This document shows, piece by piece, positions 41,089 through 50,126 of a stretch of DNA of 64,000 nucleotides. Under the pieces are notes generated by a model. That model was given only the letters and a program-made list of their open reading frames with translations, did no database searches and was not told where the DNA came from. Numbering within the stretch: position 1 is the stretch's first letter; each line of letters starts with the position of its first letter. The stretch spans positions 205,503 through 269,502 of the forward strand of contig JBBDWV010000052.1 of assembly GCA_040902655.1 (NCBI GenBank). The letters run 5' to 3'. Position numbers and translations under genes: made by a program. The stretch is from Mycobacteriales bacterium. GTDB lineage: Bacteria > Actinomycetota > Actinomycetes > Mycobacteriales > SCTD01.

Positions 41089-41908
41089 GGGTTCCGCGGG
41101 TCGGACCCGATGGGCCCGGCTGCCGCGGCGGGCCGCTGAGCGGAGCCACGGCGGCGGAGACCGCGTCCCGCAGCGTCTGCAGCTGCCCGGCGATCGCGTC
41201 GCGCTGGGCCGAGAGCTCCTCGACCTGGCGGCGGGCCTCAGCGGTCATCGCCGCGGCCTCCCGCCGGGCCTGCTCGTGCAGCGCCTGCACGTCCTCGCGG
41301 GCCTGCGTCACGAGCTTGTCCGCCTCCTTGCGGGCGTCGTCGCGCACGGTGCGGGCCTCCTGCGCGGCGGCCTGCGTCTGCGCCTGCGCGTCGGCCGAGG
41401 CCTTGGCGCGCAGCGCCTCGACGTCGCGCTGGGCCTGCAGGGTGGCCGCCTCGGCGCCCTCGGACGCGCGGGCCACCTCCTCCTCGCGCTTGCGCAGCGC
41501 GGCGTCGCGCTCGGTGCTCTCCCGGGCCGCCTGCTGCTTGGCGGCGGCGACCATCCGCTCGGCGTCCCCCCGCGCCTCGGCCCGCACGGACGCGGCCTCC
41601 TCCTCGGCCAGCCGGAGCATCTCGGCCAGCCGCGCAGTGAGCAGCGACCCTGGCTCGGACTGGCCCGAGGCGCGCCGCTCGGCAGCGGACAGCGCCGCTG
41701 CCTGCTTCGCGACATGCTCCTCGAGGGCCGTGATCCGCTGACCGTCCTGGGCGTGGCGCTCGTCGGCATCGCCGAGCGCCACCTCCACGCGGTCGAGGTA
41801 GTCGTCCACCTGTCGGCGGTCGTAGCCGCGCAAGACGACGTCGAACCCACCGGCGTCGGCGTTGTCCTGCAGTGGGACCAGGTCGTCCGGGGTGTCGGCG
41901 GGGCTCAT
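41081..41908 (-). CDS. DivIVA-domain coiled-coil protein
   Basis: 275 residues. The short N-terminal DivIVA-like motif GFDVVLRGYDRRQVDDYLDRV (about 21-41) is followed by about 200 residues of continuous Ala/Glu/Arg coiled coil and a Pro/Gly-rich tail. DivIVA-domain proteins mark curved or polar membranes and organise cell-wall growth in Actinobacteria. This one is not the main Wag31/DivIVA, because the N-terminal extension and motif differ. Overlaps the downstream transporter gene, which suggests a joint function. Confidence 0.82.
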   Translation of the reverse strand: MSPADTPDDLVPLQDNADAGGFDVVLRGYDRRQVDDYLDRVEVALGDADERHAQDGQRITALEEHVAKQAAALSAAERRASGQSEPGSLLTARLAEMLRLAEEEAASVRAEARGDAERMVAAAKQQAARESTERDAALRKREEEVARASEGAEAATLQAQRDVEALRAKASADAQAQTQAAAQEARTVRDDARKEADKLVTQAREDVQALHEQARREAAAMTAEARRQVEELSAQRDAIAGQLQTLRDAVSAAVAPLSGPPRQPGPSGPTRGTRD

Positions 41909-41914
41909 GGCGCT

Positions 41915-41920
41915 GTCCTA
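41915..41920 (-). promoter_or_regulatory. -10-like box before the DivIVA-domain gene
   Basis: TAGGAC on the minus strand ends six bases before the ATG at 41908, the same spacing as the leaderless genes elsewhere here, but it lacks the last T of TANNNT. Confidence 0.3.
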
Positions 41921-41974
41921 CCACCCGCGGCGCCCACCGACCCGCAGCGCCACACGGAAGCTTGCGCGGCGCGC

Positions 41975-43312
41975 TCAGACGTCGCGGAAGCGGTTGATCG
42001 CGTCCACGTGCCTGGCCCGGAACTCCTGCGCCGAGTCCTCGACCCCGTGCCCCTCCTCGGGCGCGAGGCACAGCACCCCCACCTTGCCCTGGTGCAGGTT
42101 CTTGTGGACGTCGTACGCCGCCTGGCCGGTGTCCTCCAGGGCGTACGTCCTGGACAGCGTCGGGTGGATCAGCCCCTTACCGATGAGCCGGTTGGCCTCC
42201 CAGCTCTCCCGGTAGTTCGCGAAGTGCGAGCCCACGATCCGCTTGAGGTTCATCCAGAAGTAGCGGTTGTCGTACTGGTGCATGTAGCCGCTGGTCGACG
42301 CGCAGGTCGTGATGGTGCCGCCCTTCCTGGTCACGTACACCGACGCGCCGAAGGTCTCGCGGCCGGGGTGCTCGAAGACGATGTCGATGTCCTCGCCGCC
42401 GGTCAGCTCGCGGATCTTCTTGCCGAAGCGCTGCCATTCCTTGGGGTCCTGGTTGTGCTCGTCCTTCCAGAACCGGTAGTCCTCGGCACTGCGGTCGATG
42501 ACCAGCTCGGCCCCCATCCGCCGGACGATCTCGGCCTTCTCCGGGGAGCTGACGACGCAGACCGGGATCCCCCCTCCGTTCAGGGCGTACTGCGTGGCGT
42601 AGGACCCGAGCCCGCCGCTGGCGCCCCAGACCAGGACGGTGTCGCCCTGCTTCATCGCCGCGCCGTTCTTGCTGACCAGCTGTCGGTAGGCGGTCGAGTT
42701 GACCAGGCCAGGGGCGGCGGCCTCTTCCCAGGTCAGGTGCGCCGGCTTCGGCATCAGCTGGTTGGTCTTGACCAGCGCCAGCTCGGCCAGGCCGCCGAAG
42801 TTGGTCTCGAAGCCCCAGATGCGCTGCTGGGGGTCCATCATCGTGTCGTCGTGGCCCTGTGGGTCCTCGAGCTCGACCGACAGGCAGTGCGCGACGACCG
42901 TGTCGCCGGCCTTCCACTTCGACACGCCCGCGCCGACGGCGAGCACCACGCCGGACAGGTCGGAGCCCACGACGTGGTACGGCAGGTCGTGCCGCTTCGT
43001 GAGCTCGGACAGCCGCCCGTACCGCTCGAGGAAGCCGAAGGTCGGCACCGGCTCGAAGATCGAGGTCCAGACGGTGTTGAAGTTCACCGAGGACGCCATG
43101 ACCGCGACGATCGCCTCGCCCGGTCCGAGTTCCGGGGTGGCCACTTCGTCGACGTGCAGGCTCTTGCGTGGGTCCTTGTCGCGCGACGCGACGCCCTCGA
43201 ACATGCCGATCTCGTCCTTGCGGACGACGACGCCGCGGTAGCTCTCCGGGACCGGCACCCCCTGCACGGCCTTGCTGTCGCCGGACTGGATGGCCTCGAG
43301 GATGTCCTTCAC
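41975..43312 (-). CDS. ccr: crotonyl-CoA carboxylase/reductase
   Basis: Reduces crotonyl-CoA with NADPH and adds CO2 to give ethylmalonyl-CoA, the signature step of the ethylmalonyl-CoA pathway and a source of polyketide extender units. 445 residues, zinc-independent MDR fold. The CO2 pocket known from Kitasatospora Ccr (Asn81, Phe170, Glu171, His365) is fully matched by Asn79, Phe168, Glu169 and His363. The NADPH loop is WGASGGLGSYA. GTG start after AGGGAG. A TACCCT box at 43350-43355 would give a leader of about 30 bases. Confidence 0.95.
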   Translation of the reverse strand: MKDILEAIQSGDSKAVQGVPVPESYRGVVVRKDEIGMFEGVASRDKDPRKSLHVDEVATPELGPGEAIVAVMASSVNFNTVWTSIFEPVPTFGFLERYGRLSELTKRHDLPYHVVGSDLSGVVLAVGAGVSKWKAGDTVVAHCLSVELEDPQGHDDTMMDPQQRIWGFETNFGGLAELALVKTNQLMPKPAHLTWEEAAAPGLVNSTAYRQLVSKNGAAMKQGDTVLVWGASGGLGSYATQYALNGGGIPVCVVSSPEKAEIVRRMGAELVIDRSAEDYRFWKDEHNQDPKEWQRFGKKIRELTGGEDIDIVFEHPGRETFGASVYVTRKGGTITTCASTSGYMHQYDNRYFWMNLKRIVGSHFANYRESWEANRLIGKGLIHPTLSRTYALEDTGQAAYDVHKNLHQGKVGVLCLAPEEGHGVEDSAQEFRARHVDAINRFRDV

Positions 43313-43349
43313 GCGCGGCGTTCTCCCTGTGTCGGTGGATGTGCGCCGC

Positions 43350-43355
43350 AGGGTA
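43350..43355 (-). promoter_or_regulatory. -10 box of ccr
   Basis: TACCCT on the minus strand (43355 to 43350), with transcription expected near 43343 and a leader of about 31 bases containing AGGGAG. No good -35 hexamer. Confidence 0.45.
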
Positions 43356-43624
43356 TCGAGGCTTCGGCCGGGTCCGGGCAGGTGTCGGCCGCCGGCGGCG
43401 GTCAGTGCCCAGGAGACGGTCGTCCTGGCGGCGGGTCGTCCGGCGGGGACGCCAGGTCCGACCCAGCGAATTCAGCGCACTCCGTCGACGACCGGCCAGC
43501 GACGCAGCCTTTGCAGCAGGCTTTTTCCACGGTCGAGCGCGCTGAACTGAACACGTCGCCGCAAAAACAGCTATCTGCGGCGAACCTCTACCTGTGTCCG
43601 ACATCTAACTGTGTGGTGCACCTA

Positions 43625-43653
43625 TTGCGCCTCTTGGTCCGCCTGCGTACGTT
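43625..43653 (+). promoter_or_regulatory. full -35/-10 promoter of the surface-protein genes
   Basis: TTGCGC (43625-43630), a 17-base spacer and TACGTT (43648-43653). Transcription should begin near 43660, about 53 bases before the GTG at 43713. The upstream 300 bases hold an AT-richer patch and a CGCCGCA/TGCGGCG inverted repeat at 43557-43582. Confidence 0.6.
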
Positions 43654-43712
43654 TCGCCCCGTTGCTGTGGCGCTCGCCGCACGCCGTACAAGAAAGTTGG
43701 GGGGACCAGCCT

Positions 43713-44297
43713 GTGTCGTCTCGTCGTGGATTGACCGGCGCGGGGCTTGCCGCCGCCGCGCTCGTTGTCTCGCTGGCCGCGGGAGCGTGGGCCTGTGTCT
43801 CGGGGCCGGCGGTGTTGTTGAGCACCGACACCGTGAAGGCTGGCGAATCGGTGCAGATCGTCGGTTCGAACTTTCGCCAGAAGGAGCCTGTCGTCGTGCG
43901 CTTCGACGCGCTCGACGGACCGGTGCTGGCAGAACTCGGCGTACCTGTGAAGCAGCGCGTCACCGGCTCGGTGACGATCCCACCGGGCACCGCTGCCGGC
44001 AACTACGTGTTGGTGTTCACCCAGACCGCTGCAGATGGCACGCCCACGCAGGTGCCCGCCCGCACCCTGGTCAAGGTCCCGGGGGAATCCGGCGCGTTGC
44101 CGGTGGTGGCTGCCCCGATGGGCGCCGCGCCGGGCGATCGACTCGACAGCCTGGCCACGACCGAGTCCGTTGGTGGCGGCACGCTGGCGCTGGCCTCACT
44201 GGGTGTGGCTGGCATAGCTCTGTTCGCGGTCGGGGTCACCGTCTTTGCCACCGGCCGCAGGAGCGCGGCTCCCTCCAAGGTCACGGTCAGCCGGTAG
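43713..44297 (+). CDS. exported, C-terminally anchored surface protein
   Basis: 194 residues. A signal peptide (about 1-30, ending near GAWACVSGP) is followed by a beta-rich region of about 100 residues that reads like a TIG/Ig-like sheet (VKAGESVQIVGSNF, GSVTIPPGTAAGNYVLVF), a linker, and a C-terminal membrane helix (about 156-180) with a basic cytoplasmic end (GRRSAAPSK). No catalytic motif. It is followed 109 bases later by a second anchored protein, so a shared cell-surface role is likely. The start is GTG, with GGGGGGACC upstream. Confidence 0.65.
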   Translation: MSSRRGLTGAGLAAAALVVSLAAGAWACVSGPAVLLSTDTVKAGESVQIVGSNFRQKEPVVVRFDALDGPVLAELGVPVKQRVTGSVTIPPGTAAGNYVLVFTQTAADGTPTQVPARTLVKVPGESGALPVVAAPMGAAPGDRLDSLATTESVGGGTLALASLGVAGIALFAVGVTVFATGRRSAAPSKVTVSR

Positions 44298-44406
44298 CCG
44301 CCAGCATCGCTGGTGTGTGTTGCTGCGCACGGCGACGTGCTCCTGCGGCCCGGCTGGCCGGCCGCTCCCGATCAGTCTCAGCGTCACCCCAAGAGAAGAG
44401 TCCGTG

Positions 44407-46173
44407 ATGATCTCACCCTCGCGACGCGTCGCTGGAGTGCTGGCCGGCACCCTGGCAGGGCTGTTGCTTTCCAGCCCCGCGCAGGCAGCTGAGCCGAGCG
44501 GCCTGACCGAGCCGGTTCGCGCGACACACGCCGATCTGAGCCCGACCCGCATGTACTCCAGCCCGGCGCTTGCCGTCGACCCCGAGAATCCGCTGCGGGT
44601 GGTGGCCGGCTTCGCTGATCTGCTGACCCGCCGGTGCGGCCTGCTCCGGTCGGCCGACGGTGGCGCCACCTGGACGCAACCGGAGGGCTCCCCCAACACG
44701 GCCGACTACCCGTTCTGCTCGCAGAGTCAGGGCGGAGTGATCCAGGCGCCCGTGGCCTTCGGTGGGGGCGGGATGCTCTACATGGCGCTCGGCGGGTGGT
44801 CGCCGCAAGAGTCCAGCCGAGCGGGCGGAGCGGTGCTGGTGGCGCGGTCGGCGGACCTGGGAGATTCCTGGCAGACGTCGGTGGTGCGTACCAGCCGTGG
44901 GAAGACCGGTAAAGAGGCCGAGAACCTCCGCCCGGTGCAGGGCCTCGCCGTCGAGCGTCGCGGTGGTGACGACGACGTCGTGTATCTCACCTTCAGCAAG
45001 GTGTTGCCCGGATTCAAGGCGCCCGATGCGGTGCCGCCCGGTGCCATGGTGGCGGTGTCCCGGGACGGGGGTCGCACCTTCGACGAAGGTGTGGACCTCG
45101 CGGACGGGGTCTTCGACTCCGCAGACCTTCGCCAGCAGGCACTGAGCGCCACTCCACCCCCGCCCGGAGGCCCGGGTGGGGGTGGTCCTCCGGAGCTGCC
45201 GCCGGCCGGCACGAAGGGTGCCACTCCCGACCAGGCGGCGAATTTCGGCGGTCGAGGCGGGCGCAACGGCACCGTTGTCGGGGTCGACGGCGAGGGGACG
45301 GCGTACGTCCTGTGGGGCGCCGGGGCGGTGAACATCGTTCCGCGCACCGCGCAGGCGCTGTTCCTGTCCCGGTCGTCCGACGACGGGAAGAACTGGACCA
45401 CCACGCAGGCGACCCCGTTCGGCCCGGACAACCCCACGGGCGGGCCGGCCTTCGCCGGGCAGCAGATGGCCGTCGCCGAGGACGGCACGCTGCACATCGT
45501 CTACGGGCTCAACCCCCGTCCGAAGCTGGCGGCGTACGGCGAGGTGTACCACCGCGTCTCCCGCGACGGGGGCAAGACCTGGAGCGATCTCGGGGCGCTC
45601 AGCGACGACGCACCCGAGGACCTGGCGGCTCAGTTCTTCCCCAACATCAGCATCGCGCCGAACGGGCGGCTCGACGTCGTCTGGTGGGACACCCGGAGCG
45701 ATCCGGGGATCCGCTCCAACGACGTCTACTACAGCTCTTCCGACGACGGCGGTGAGTCCTGGAGCGACAACCGGCGCATCACCGACCAGAGCGTGGACCG
45801 CCGCTTCGGGGTCTACGGGCTCGGCTACGACATCGCCGCGCCGCCGGGGGTCGCCTCCACCGACGCCTTCGCCCTCTTCGGGTGGGACGACACCCGCAAC
45901 AGTGGCCCGCCGCCCACCGGACTCGACGCCCGGAACGGCACAGGAGTGCAGGACATCTACACCTCGGCGGCACAGTTCGCACCGGTGGCTGTGCAGGGTT
46001 CGAGCACTGCCCGGATCATCTTGGCCGGTGTCGTCGGCCTGTTGATGGCCGGTCTGTTCCTGACCATCGCCTTCCTGGTGACGAGACGGCGGCTCGCGTC
46101 ACAGCCGGGGCACGCGCACGAGAGCTTGAGTGGCCTCCAGCCCACCGACGCGGCGGGCAGGGTGCCGCGATAG
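44407..46173 (+). CDS. exported sialidase-like (Asp-box/BNR) surface protein
   Basis: 588 residues. Signal peptide (about 1-30, cut near AQAAEP), then a large domain with five Asp-box motifs of the SxDxGxxW/F type (SADGGATW, SRDGGRTF, SSDDGKNW, SRDGGKTW, SSDDGGESW), as in six-bladed beta-propellers of sialidases and photosystem-assembly-type proteins. The full catalytic Arg triad of sialidases is not evident, so binding is as likely as hydrolysis. A Pro/Gly-rich loop interrupts the propeller (about 250-275). A C-terminal helix (about 535-560) anchors it to the membrane. Confidence 0.7.
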   Translation: MISPSRRVAGVLAGTLAGLLLSSPAQAAEPSGLTEPVRATHADLSPTRMYSSPALAVDPENPLRVVAGFADLLTRRCGLLRSADGGATWTQPEGSPNTADYPFCSQSQGGVIQAPVAFGGGGMLYMALGGWSPQESSRAGGAVLVARSADLGDSWQTSVVRTSRGKTGKEAENLRPVQGLAVERRGGDDDVVYLTFSKVLPGFKAPDAVPPGAMVAVSRDGGRTFDEGVDLADGVFDSADLRQQALSATPPPPGGPGGGGPPELPPAGTKGATPDQAANFGGRGGRNGTVVGVDGEGTAYVLWGAGAVNIVPRTAQALFLSRSSDDGKNWTTTQATPFGPDNPTGGPAFAGQQMAVAEDGTLHIVYGLNPRPKLAAYGEVYHRVSRDGGKTWSDLGALSDDAPEDLAAQFFPNISIAPNGRLDVVWWDTRSDPGIRSNDVYYSSSDDGGESWSDNRRITDQSVDRRFGVYGLGYDIAAPPGVASTDAFALFGWDDTRNSGPPPTGLDARNGTGVQDIYTSAAQFAPVAVQGSSTARIILAGVVGLLMAGLFLTIAFLVTRRRLASQPGHAHESLSGLQPTDAAGRVPR

Positions 46174-46215
46174 CCGAGGCAGCAGGATCGGTGTCACCGC
46201 GGTACCGAAGCCGGC

Positions 46216-46241
46216 GGGCGCGGTCTCAGTGGGCCGCGCCC
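46216..46241. terminator. hairpin between convergent surface-protein and epimerase genes
   Basis: GGGCGCGG (46216-46223) pairs perfectly with CCGCGCCC (46234-46241). The stop of the epimerase gene lies in the loop, so this is a possible two-way terminator. Confidence 0.5.
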
Positions 46242-46654
46242 CCCGGGGCCGGCTCGACCAGCTCGACCAGCACCCCACCGGCGCTCTTCGGATGTACGAA
46301 GTTCACCCGGCTGCCCGCTGTGCCCTTCTTCGGCTCGTCGTAGAGCAGGCGCATGCCCTGGCTGCGCAGGTGGTCGCTGACCTCCTCGATCGAGTCGACC
46401 CGGTAGGCCATCTGCTGGATGCCGGGGCCGCTCCTGTCGAGGAACTTCCCGATCGGGCTGTCCGGCGACAGCGGGGCGAGCAGCTGCAGGTAGGTACCGG
46501 AGTCGCCCACCTCGAGCATCGCCTCGCGTACGCCCTGCTCCTCGTTGACCTCTGTGTGCACGCAGCGCATGCCGAAGCCGGTCTCGTACATCGCGATGGC
46601 GGCATCGAGATCGGCGACGGCGATGCCGACGTGGTCGATGTGCGTGATCTGCAC
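46226..46654 (-). CDS. mce: methylmalonyl-CoA/ethylmalonyl-CoA epimerase
   Basis: Interconverts the 2R and 2S forms of methylmalonyl-CoA, and ethylmalonyl-CoA in organisms with Ccr. 142 residues, glyoxalase/VOC fold. The starting motif [17 protein letters not shown] has the first metal His, the middle has [17 protein letters not shown] and [12 protein letters not shown] with the second, and the end has VELVEP with the Glu. GTG at 46654 follows GAAGGAG by seven bases. Divergent from thiolase, in the same arrangement as Rv1322A-fadA4 in M. tuberculosis. Confidence 0.93.
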   Translation of the reverse strand: MQITHIDHVGIAVADLDAAIAMYETGFGMRCVHTEVNEEQGVREAMLEVGDSGTYLQLLAPLSPDSPIGKFLDRSGPGIQQMAYRVDSIEEVSDHLRSQGMRLLYDEPKKGTAGSRVNFVHPKSAGGVLVELVEPAPGGAAH

Positions 46655-46690
46655 GGACAGGCTCCTTCGCGGCGGTGGGTTGCTGCTGGG

Positions 46691-46696
46691 TATCGT
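46691..46696 (+). promoter_or_regulatory. -10 box of the thiolase gene
   Basis: TATCGT, with transcription expected near 46703 and a leader of about 29 bases that holds CAGGAGG. The reverse strand of the same bases would overlap the epimerase promoter. Confidence 0.4.
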
Positions 46697-46731
46697 CGCA
46701 GCACCGCATCTCAGACCCCAGGAGGTCCCCT

Positions 46732-47922
46732 GTGACCCGCTCCGTTCTCGTCGCCGGCGCCCGTACCCCGATCGGCAAGCTCTCGGGGGCACTCAAGGGC
46801 TTCACGGCGATGCAGCTCGGCGGTATCGCCATCGAAGCCGCCCTGGAGCGCGCCGGGATCTCCGGCGACCAGGTCGACTACGTGATCATGGGTCACGTGC
46901 TGCAGGCCGGGCAGGGCCAGATCACCGCGCGGCAGGCGGCCGTTCAGGGCGGCATCCCGATGAGCGTCCCGGCCCTGACGATCAACAAGGTCTGCCTGTC
47001 AGGGCTCGACGCGATCGCGCTGGCCGACCAGCTGATCCGGGCAGGGGAGTACGACGTCGTCGTGGCGGGTGGCATGGAGTCGATGACCAACGCCCCGCAC
47101 CTGCTCCCCGGAGCTCGGGCCGGCTACCGCTACGGCAACGCGACGGTCGTCGACGCGACGCTCCACGACGGGCTGTTCTGCGCCTTCGACCAGGTGGCGA
47201 TGGGCGCGGGTACCGAGGAGTACGGCAAGAAGCTGAACATCTCGCGCGAGGAGCAGGACGCCTTCGCGGCGCGATCTCACGAGCGGGCGACCGCCGCGCA
47301 GAAGGACGGCCGGTTCGACGACGAGATCGTCCCGGTCCCGATCCCGCAGCGAAAGGGCGAGCCGTTGCTGTTCACGACCGACGAGGGTGTACGCCCGGAG
47401 ACCACGGCGCAGACGCTCGCCAAACTCAAGCCGGCCTTCGCCGCCGACGGCACCGTGACCGCCGGCAACGCCTCGCAGATCTCCGACGGGGGCTGCGCCG
47501 TGGTGGTCATGAGTGCCGCGAAGGCCCGCGAGCTGGGTGTCCCGGTCCTTGCCGAGATCGGCGCGCACGGCACCGTCGCCGGCCCGGACGCCAGCCTGCA
47601 GTCGCAGCCGGCGAACGCCATCAAGAAGGCGCTCGCCAAGGAGGGGCTGACAGTCGACGGCCTCGACCTGGTCGAGCTGAACGAGGCCTTCGCCCAGGTG
47701 GGCATCCAGTCCCGCAAGGAGCTGGGCATCGACGAGGACAAGGTCAACGTCAACGGTGGCGCCATCTCCCTGGGCCACCCCATCGGCATGTCGGGGGCCC
47801 GGGTCGCACTGCACCTGGTGCTCGAGCTGAGGCGCCGCGGCGGCGGAATCGGTGCGGCCGCGCTGTGCGGCGGCGGAGGTCAGGGCGACGCGCTGATCCT
47901 GCACGTCCCCGCCGCCGGGTGA
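46732..47922 (+). CDS. acetyl-CoA C-acetyltransferase (thiolase)
   Basis: Condenses two acetyl-CoA to acetoacetyl-CoA or cleaves 3-ketoacyl-CoA. 396 residues. Catalytic residues are Cys88 (NKVCLSG), His349 ([11 protein letters not shown]) and Cys379 (ALCGGGGQG). The His-Cys set and short substrate loop favour a biosynthetic PhaA/AtoB-type thiolase. GTG start after CAGGAGGTCCCC. It is the first step feeding crotonyl-CoA formation. Corresponds in position to fadA4 (Rv1323). Stop overlaps the meaB GTG. Confidence 0.95.
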   Translation: MTRSVLVAGARTPIGKLSGALKGFTAMQLGGIAIEAALERAGISGDQVDYVIMGHVLQAGQGQITARQAAVQGGIPMSVPALTINKVCLSGLDAIALADQLIRAGEYDVVVAGGMESMTNAPHLLPGARAGYRYGNATVVDATLHDGLFCAFDQVAMGAGTEEYGKKLNISREEQDAFAARSHERATAAQKDGRFDDEIVPVPIPQRKGEPLLFTTDEGVRPETTAQTLAKLKPAFAADGTVTAGNASQISDGGCAVVVMSAAKARELGVPVLAEIGAHGTVAGPDASLQSQPANAIKKALAKEGLTVDGLDLVELNEAFAQVGIQSRKELGIDEDKVNVNGGAISLGHPIGMSGARVALHLVLELRRRGGGIGAAALCGGGGQGDALILHVPAAG

Positions 47923-48905
47923 CGACGGCGCGCTCGCGCCGCGCGCTCGACATTCCCGCGCTCGTGGAGCAGGCGGGGGAGGGGCAGCCCCGCGCCGTCG
48001 CACGGCTGATCAGCCTGGTCGAGGACGCGAGCCCGGCGCTGCGCGAGGTCATGGCGCTGCTCGCGCCGCGCGCCGGGCACGCCCGCGTTCTCGGGCTGAC
48101 CGGATCGCCCGGCGTCGGCAAGTCCACCTGCACCAGCGCCCTGGTGACCGCCTACCGCCGCCGTGGCCTGCGCGTGGGGGTCCTCGCGGTGGACCCGAGT
48201 TCGCCCTTCTCCGGCGGCGCCCTGCTCGGGGACCGGGTCCGGATGCAGGAGCACGCGACCGACGGGGGTGTGTTCATCCGCTCGATGGCCTCGCGCGGCC
48301 AGCTCGGCGGGCTGTCCTGGGCCACGCCGCAGGCGCTCCGGGTGCTGGCCGCCGCCGGTTGCGACGTGGTGCTCGTCGAGACGGTCGGGGTGGGGCAGGC
48401 CGAGGTCGAGGTCGCCTCGCTGGCCGACACGACGCTCGTCCTGCTGGCCCCCGGCATGGGCGACGGCATCCAGGCTGCGAAGGCGGGCATCCTCGAGGTG
48501 GCCGACATCTTCGTGGTCAACAAGGCCGACCGGGACGGCGCCGACTCGGTCGTGCGCGACCTGCGCTACATGCAGTCGCTGGGCACCCAGTCGCCCGCAC
48601 AGGCCAAGGTCGAGGGCAGGTGGGTCGCGCCGGTCGTCAAGACGGTGGCCGCCAGGGGCGAGGGTGTGGACGAGGTCGTCGACCGGATCGAGCAGCACGG
48701 CGCCTGGATGGCCGAGCACGGAGTCGTCGACCAGCGCCGGCGCAAGCGGGCCGCCGACGAGGTGGAGGCCATCGCGCTGACCACGCTGCGCGAGCGGATG
48801 GGCGACCTGCGTGGGAGCGACGCGCTGGACAAGCTCGCCGTGCAGGTCGTCGCCGGCCAGATCGATCCGTACACCGCCGCCGACGCGCTGGTGGAAGCGC
48901 TGTGA
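47919..48905 (+). CDS. meaB: MeaB/ArgK GTPase chaperone of B12-dependent mutases
   Basis: G3E-family GTPase that gates cofactor loading and protects the acyl-CoA mutases from inactivation. 328 residues. Walker [10 protein letters not shown] (about 63-71), switch [13 protein letters not shown], and NKADRDGAD in the NKxD position. The C-terminal helical dimer part runs from about 255. GTG within GTGA, overlapping the thiolase stop. It probably serves MeaA, IcmA and any methylmalonyl-CoA mutase elsewhere. Confidence 0.93.
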   Translation: MTTARSRRALDIPALVEQAGEGQPRAVARLISLVEDASPALREVMALLAPRAGHARVLGLTGSPGVGKSTCTSALVTAYRRRGLRVGVLAVDPSSPFSGGALLGDRVRMQEHATDGGVFIRSMASRGQLGGLSWATPQALRVLAAAGCDVVLVETVGVGQAEVEVASLADTTLVLLAPGMGDGIQAAKAGILEVADIFVVNKADRDGADSVVRDLRYMQSLGTQSPAQAKVEGRWVAPVVKTVAARGEGVDEVVDRIEQHGAWMAEHGVVDQRRRKRAADEVEAIALTTLRERMGDLRGSDALDKLAVQVVAGQIDPYTAADALVEAL

Positions 48906-48975
48906 CGGCGACGGCTCGGCGCTGTGGCCACACCTCGAGGGCGACTGGCGTCCCCGAGGGTGAAGGGAAGGTCTG

Positions 48976-49251
48976 ATGCTGAGCGCCCTGCGCGTCGTCG
49001 CGCTGCTGGAGACGCTGTCGTTCACGGTGCTGCTCGTGGGGTCGCTGCTCAAGCGCACCACCGGCCCCGACCTCGTGCCGGTGCTCGGTCCGCTGCACGG
49101 TGCTCTCTACCTGGGGCTGGTCGTGCTGGTGCTCGCCAACCTGGAGCGGCTGCGTTGGTCGTGGTGGTTCACCCTGCTGATGTTGACGATCGGGTCGCCG
49201 GGCGCGCACTTCGCGGTCCGCGCCAGCTGCGTGCCCACATCATCGGCCTGA
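48976..49251 (+). CDS. DUF3817 membrane protein
   Basis: 91 residues with three hydrophobic segments. LLETLSFTVLLVGSLLKR, VLGPLHGALYL and the final GSPGAHFAV fit DUF3817, whose function is unknown. The last nine residues (SCVPTSSA) do not look like the family's usual ending, so the C-terminus may have been replaced. The palindromic element copy B follows 23 bases later. ATG after GAAGGGAAGG. Confidence 0.7.
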   Translation: MLSALRVVALLETLSFTVLLVGSLLKRTTGPDLVPVLGPLHGALYLGLVVLVLANLERLRWSWWFTLLMLTIGSPGAHFAVRASCVPTSSA

Positions 49252-49586
49252 CCGGCCGACCACCTCGCCGAAGTGGATCATCTGGAGACTGGATCGGCAG
49301 TAGACGCGCCGGCGTGTCTGCTGCCGATCCAGTCAGGAGAAGATCACCGGCGAGGTACGGCGGCGCTCGCAGCCTGTTGCGCAGTCACAGGCCCGGCCGT
49401 AGGTTCACGGCGTGACGCAGGTCGCGGACCGGGGTCACACGCACGACGCGACTGCCGGCTCCGGTCCGGGGGCGCGCGGGATCCGCTGACCCTGTTTCCC
49501 GACAAGGCCGACGACCCCGTTCAGCCCTCCGTCCGTCGCTCGCCAGCCGCTGCCCCGTACGTCCGGCGAGCCTTGGAGAGGCACAG
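49252..49586. other. 335-base gene-free stretch before the cox cluster
   Basis: Holds the palindromic element copy B (49275-49346). Downstream of that I see a short TCACGGCGTGA palindrome near 49405, a TAGGTT box near 49399, and a TACGTC box near 49557 that could promote coxS. AGCCTTGGAGAGG precedes the coxS start. None of these is strong, and no reading frame here resembles a protein. Confidence 0.5.
49275..49346. repeat. 72-base palindromic element, copy B
   Basis: 61 of 72 bases match copy A (30319-30390). The arms here pair better than in copy A: 29 of 36 positions are complementary, including a 14-base run around GACTGGATCGGCAG. It begins GGATCATCT and ends AGAAGATCA. It lies between a membrane-protein gene and the cox cluster. 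Confidence 0.9.
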
Positions 49587-50126
49587 ATGCGCGTACGCAT
49601 GAAGGTTGACGGCGTCACCTACGACGACGAGGTCGAGCCACGCAAGCTGCTCACCCACCATCTGCGTGAGGGCCTCGGCCGGGTCGGCACGCCCATCGGC
49701 TGCGACACCTCGAACTGCGGTGCCTGCACCGTCCTGATCGACGGTGACAGCGTGAAGAGCTGCTCGGTGCTCGCCGTGCAGGCCGACGGAACCGACATCA
49801 CGACGATCCAGGGACTGGCCGGCGGGCCGGAGGGCTCCGGCGCGCAGTGGCACCCGGTGCAGAAGGCCTTCCAGGAGCACCACGGCCTGCAGTGCGGTTT
49901 CTGCACGCCGGGCATGGTGCTGGCGGCGGTCGACCTGCTGAAGCGCAACCCGAGCCCCACCGAGGACGAGGTCCGGCACGGCCTCGAGGGCAACCTCTGC
50001 CGCTGCACGGGCTATCAGAACATCGTCAAGGCGGTGCTGTCCGCCGCCTCGGAGCTGCGCGGAGAGGGCCCCCTGCCCGGCTCGTTCTCCGACGGCCCCG
50101 CCGACAAGCAGGAGGTCCCGGCATGA
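49587..50126 (+). CDS. coxS: form II CO-dehydrogenase-type iron-sulfur subunit
   Basis: Carries two [2Fe-2S] clusters that pass electrons from the molybdenum site to FAD. 179 residues. The plant-type cluster uses Cys39, Cys44, Cys47 and Cys59, the second uses Cys103, Cys106, Cys138 and Cys140 (CGFCTPGM and CRCTGY). The C-terminus extends about 35 residues past the usual end and is acidic/Pro-rich. The ATG start gives the normal N-terminus. The stop overlaps the coxL ATG. First gene of the eight-gene cluster. Confidence 0.93.
   Translation: MRVRMKVDGVTYDDEVEPRKLLTHHLREGLGRVGTPIGCDTSNCGACTVLIDGDSVKSCSVLAVQADGTDITTIQGLAGGPEGSGAQWHPVQKAFQEHHGLQCGFCTPGMVLAAVDLLKRNPSPTEDEVRHGLEGNLCRCTGYQNIVKAVLSAASELRGEGPLPGSFSDGPADKQEVPA

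Noticed and set aside
43506-43526. Rho-independent terminator AGCCT-loop-AGGCT followed by T residues
   Set aside because: The stem has only five base pairs and no plus-strand gene ends just before it. It is too weak to call.
49273-49602. A 109-codon frame upstream of coxS
   Set aside because: It starts inside the palindromic element, has no ribosome site or family resemblance, and overlaps the coxS start.
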